From Candidatus Fermentithermobacillaceae bacterium (GTDB lineage Bacteria > Bacillota > Sulfobacillia > Fermentithermobacillales > Fermentithermobacillaceae): a DNA stretch of 60,214 bases. This document shows, in pieces, positions 58,712 to 60,214 of the stretch. The DNA lies in NCBI GenBank assembly GCA_012840345.1, contig DULO01000022.1, positions 1 through 60,214 of the forward strand, written 5' to 3'. The position numbers and the translations under genes are program-made. Each line of letters opens with the position of its first letter. Position 1 is the first letter of the stretch. Below the pieces are notes generated by a model. It was not told the origin of the DNA, did no database searches, and was given only the letters and a program-made list of their open reading frames with translations.

Positions 58712-59941
58712 CTATCTTGTGACCACTACCTTCCCTGCCTTCATGACCATCTTAATTCGGGACAGGTCTTGTAGCACCTTGATGTCCGCGAGAGGGTCGC
58801 CGTCCACCAGTATGAGGTCCGCCCAGAACCCCGGCTTTACCTGTCCGAGGCAGTCGCCCCAGTCCAGAAGCTCGGCACCCATCTTGGTGCACGCGACCAG
58901 GGCGTCGATGGGCTTCATTCCCGCTTTGACCATGAGTTCCAGTTCGATCGCATTCTTACCGTGGTAGTTGAAAGGTGTGGCGGAGTCCGTCCCCATGGCT
59001 ATCTTTACCCCGGCCTCGTAGGCCTTCTTGAAACTGGCCAAGTGAGCGGCCTGGGCCTCTTTGGCTTTGCGCACGCCGTACTCCGGTATGCCTCCTTCAA
59101 GTCCATGTTCCACGATGTGGTGAACCGCGGCCAAAGTCGGCACCAGGAACACGTCTTTTTTGAGCATGAGCTCGATTATCTCATCCGTGAGGTAGAAACC
59201 GTGTTCGATGGATGAGATTCCGGCCAGCACAGCGTTCTTAATCCCCGTGGCCCCCTGAGCGTGGGCCATAGTCTTCTTGCCCACGTTGTGAGCTTCTTCG
59301 ATGGCTGCCCGCATTTCCTCGAGCGTTAGGCCGCGTGCGGTGGGAACGTCCCCTTCTGACATCACTCCTCCGGTTGCGTGGAGTTTGATGTGGTCGGCTC
59401 CATCTCTGAGCTGTTCCCGGGCTGCCTTTCTAGCCTCGTCCGGGCTGTCGACGACACAGCGTCCCTTGAACTCGACTTCTGGCGGCCAGCCGTTCCGAGT
59501 GTCGCCGTGACCTCCGGTGATGGAAAGCCCGTGACAAGCTACCCGCATGCGCGGCCCGGGTATCAATCCCTCGTTTACGGCCTGCTTCAATGCCACGTCA
59601 ACGAGGAACCCGGCGCCGGCGTCCCGGATGGCGGTAAACCCCGCCTCCAACGTGGCCTTGGCGTTAAGCCCCGCCCTGATGGCCGCGTGAGGCACAAGCT
59701 CCTTTTTGGCCTTGAGGACGTTGGGATCGCCTGAACCCGTAATATGGATGTGGGCGTCAATCATCCCGGGCATAAGCCATTTGCCTTCGGCGTCGATAAC
59801 CTGGGCGTTCTCAGGCACCGCTACTTCCTGCGCGGGGCCCACCGTAAGTATCCTGTCATCCTCGATGATCACGTGCACGGGCCCGTAAGGCTCGCGTCCG
59901 CTTCCGTCAAAGAGCCTGGCGTTCTTTATGGCAGTCAGCAC
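58712..59941 (-). CDS. Amidohydrolase family protein
   Basis: A 409-aa metal-dependent hydrolase of the amidohydrolase superfamily. The metal motif DAHIHITGS is at 62-70, KLHATGGVMSEGDVPT supplies the likely carboxylated Lys region, AHAQGATGIKNAVLAGISSI contains further histidines, and MGTDSATPF holds the catalytic Asp. The C-terminal domain has GFWADLILVDGDPLADIKVL. It resembles the imidazolonepropionase/prolidase-like branch; the substrate is unknown. GTG 59941 is preferred over GTG 59950 because GGGGTGG then lies at a good distance. A structured region precedes it. Confidence 0.85.
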   Translation of the reverse strand: MLTAIKNARLFDGSGREPYGPVHVIIEDDRILTVGPAQEVAVPENAQVIDAEGKWLMPGMIDAHIHITGSGDPNVLKAKKELVPHAAIRAGLNAKATLEAGFTAIRDAGAGFLVDVALKQAVNEGLIPGPRMRVACHGLSITGGHGDTRNGWPPEVEFKGRCVVDSPDEARKAAREQLRDGADHIKLHATGGVMSEGDVPTARGLTLEEMRAAIEEAHNVGKKTMAHAQGATGIKNAVLAGISSIEHGFYLTDEIIELMLKKDVFLVPTLAAVHHIVEHGLEGGIPEYGVRKAKEAQAAHLASFKKAYEAGVKIAMGTDSATPFNYHGKNAIELELMVKAGMKPIDALVACTKMGAELLDWGDCLGQVKPGFWADLILVDGDPLADIKVLQDLSRIKMVMKAGKVVVTR

Positions 59942-60214
59942 TTCTACCACCCCTGTCCGAGCGTATGGATTTCATGCTAGTTTCGGACAAGCGTCTCGAT
60001 TCTCCTTTACTTTTCACCGGGTGATGGGTCGCTTTTTGGGGCAAACACCATGTACGCCACAAAACGGTGCCTCTACGTTGTGATGAGGCGCGAGGACGAG
60101 CGGCCCTCCCGCGAGTACGCCTCAAATCGAAGCAGTGTCCGCGTTTTCGGGAGGGCCGCCGAGGCACCTTGTTGCGCTCCGCTTCCTTTTGAGGCACTTC
60201 CATGGTGATGAGGA
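59942..60214. other. Upstream region of the amidohydrolase gene, to the right edge
   Basis: No gene could be supported. The only plus-strand open frame (ATG near 60050, about 53 codons) and the minus-strand open frame (ATG 60203) have no good ribosome-binding site and odd composition. The stretch holds the nested inverted-repeat structure at 60066-60168. Confidence 0.4.
60066..60168 (-). ncRNA. Candidate structured RNA in the amidohydrolase leader
   Basis: Read on the minus strand, an outer stem GGTGCCTC/GAGGCACC (8 bp) encloses a 12-bp stem GCGGCCCTCCCG/CGGGAGGGCCGC with a 36-base loop. The loop contains TGAGGCG, complementary to CGCCTCA in the 3' joining segment, which would form a pseudoknot. 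A GTTTTG follows the outer stem. It lies about 125 bases before the amidohydrolase start. No known riboswitch class was recognised. It may instead belong to something beyond the window edge. Confidence 0.4.

Noticed and set aside
60050-60211. 53-codon plus-strand open frame at the right edge
   Set aside because: No good ribosome-binding site, Arg/Ser-rich composition, and it covers the inverted-repeat structure; it is more likely chance.

Overview
The window reads as a chromosomal segment of an endospore-forming member of the Bacillota (Firmicutes) outside the classical Bacilli, probably a clostridia-like or uncultivated lineage with moderately high G+C. The basis is the sporulation genes (spoVT, spoVB, yabP, yabQ, a YjcZ-type miniprotein), strong Shine-Dalgarno sites with frequent GTG and TTG starts, a T-box riboswitch, and a long gene order that matches the tmk-to-yabR region of Bacillus subtilis. 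No rRNA, transposase, integrase or CRISPR array was seen. No database search was possible, so names rest on motifs, length and gene order.

Region 1 (1-12.3 kb) is metabolic: the start of an MFS transporter cut by the left edge, feoB-feoA iron uptake behind a palindromic operator, an ECF transporter S component, an SDR oxidoreductase, and a proline operon. In that operon a T-box leader precedes a ProC-ProB fusion gene and proA, so the whole glutamate-to-proline route lies in two reading frames. nagA and murI on the minus strand and an SPFH plus ribbon-helix-helix pair follow.

Region 2 (12.3-27.7 kb) is accessory. It holds gene remnants (aldolase, frameshifted histidine phosphatase, acetyltransferase tail), two tRNA genes, a TIM-barrel protein, unknown proteins, two large lipoproteins with beta-propeller-like repeats, DUF2164, DUF2935, YdeI-type and AraC/GyrI-type proteins, and cutA. 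The most unusual content is two intergenic tandem arrays (16600-16816 and 26819-27221). Both have a unit of exactly 31 bp and a dyad-symmetric core in each unit, but their sequences are unrelated. Since 31 is not a multiple of 3 they are not coding, and since about three helical turns fit in 31 bp all the dyads fall on nearly the same face of the DNA.

Region 3 (27.8-54.1 kb) is the conserved housekeeping and sporulation cluster, mostly on the minus strand: tmk, darA, holB, ricT, rsmI, metG, tatD, a G5/3D cell-wall protein, rsmA, ykuK, veg, a trypsin-like protease, ispE, a nucleotidyltransferase, glmU, prs, rplY, pth, mfd, spoVT, spoVB, mazG, hup, rqcP and yabR. The block yabP-yabQ-(small HTH gene)-divIC lies inverted inside it. 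abrB is divergent from metG. The functions are translation fidelity, envelope precursor supply, nucleotide metabolism, repair and sporulation control.

Region 4 (54.1-60.2 kb) holds a potABCD polyamine ABC transporter operon with a structured leader, then a minus-strand amidohydrolase whose upstream region contains a nested, potentially pseudoknotted inverted-repeat structure.
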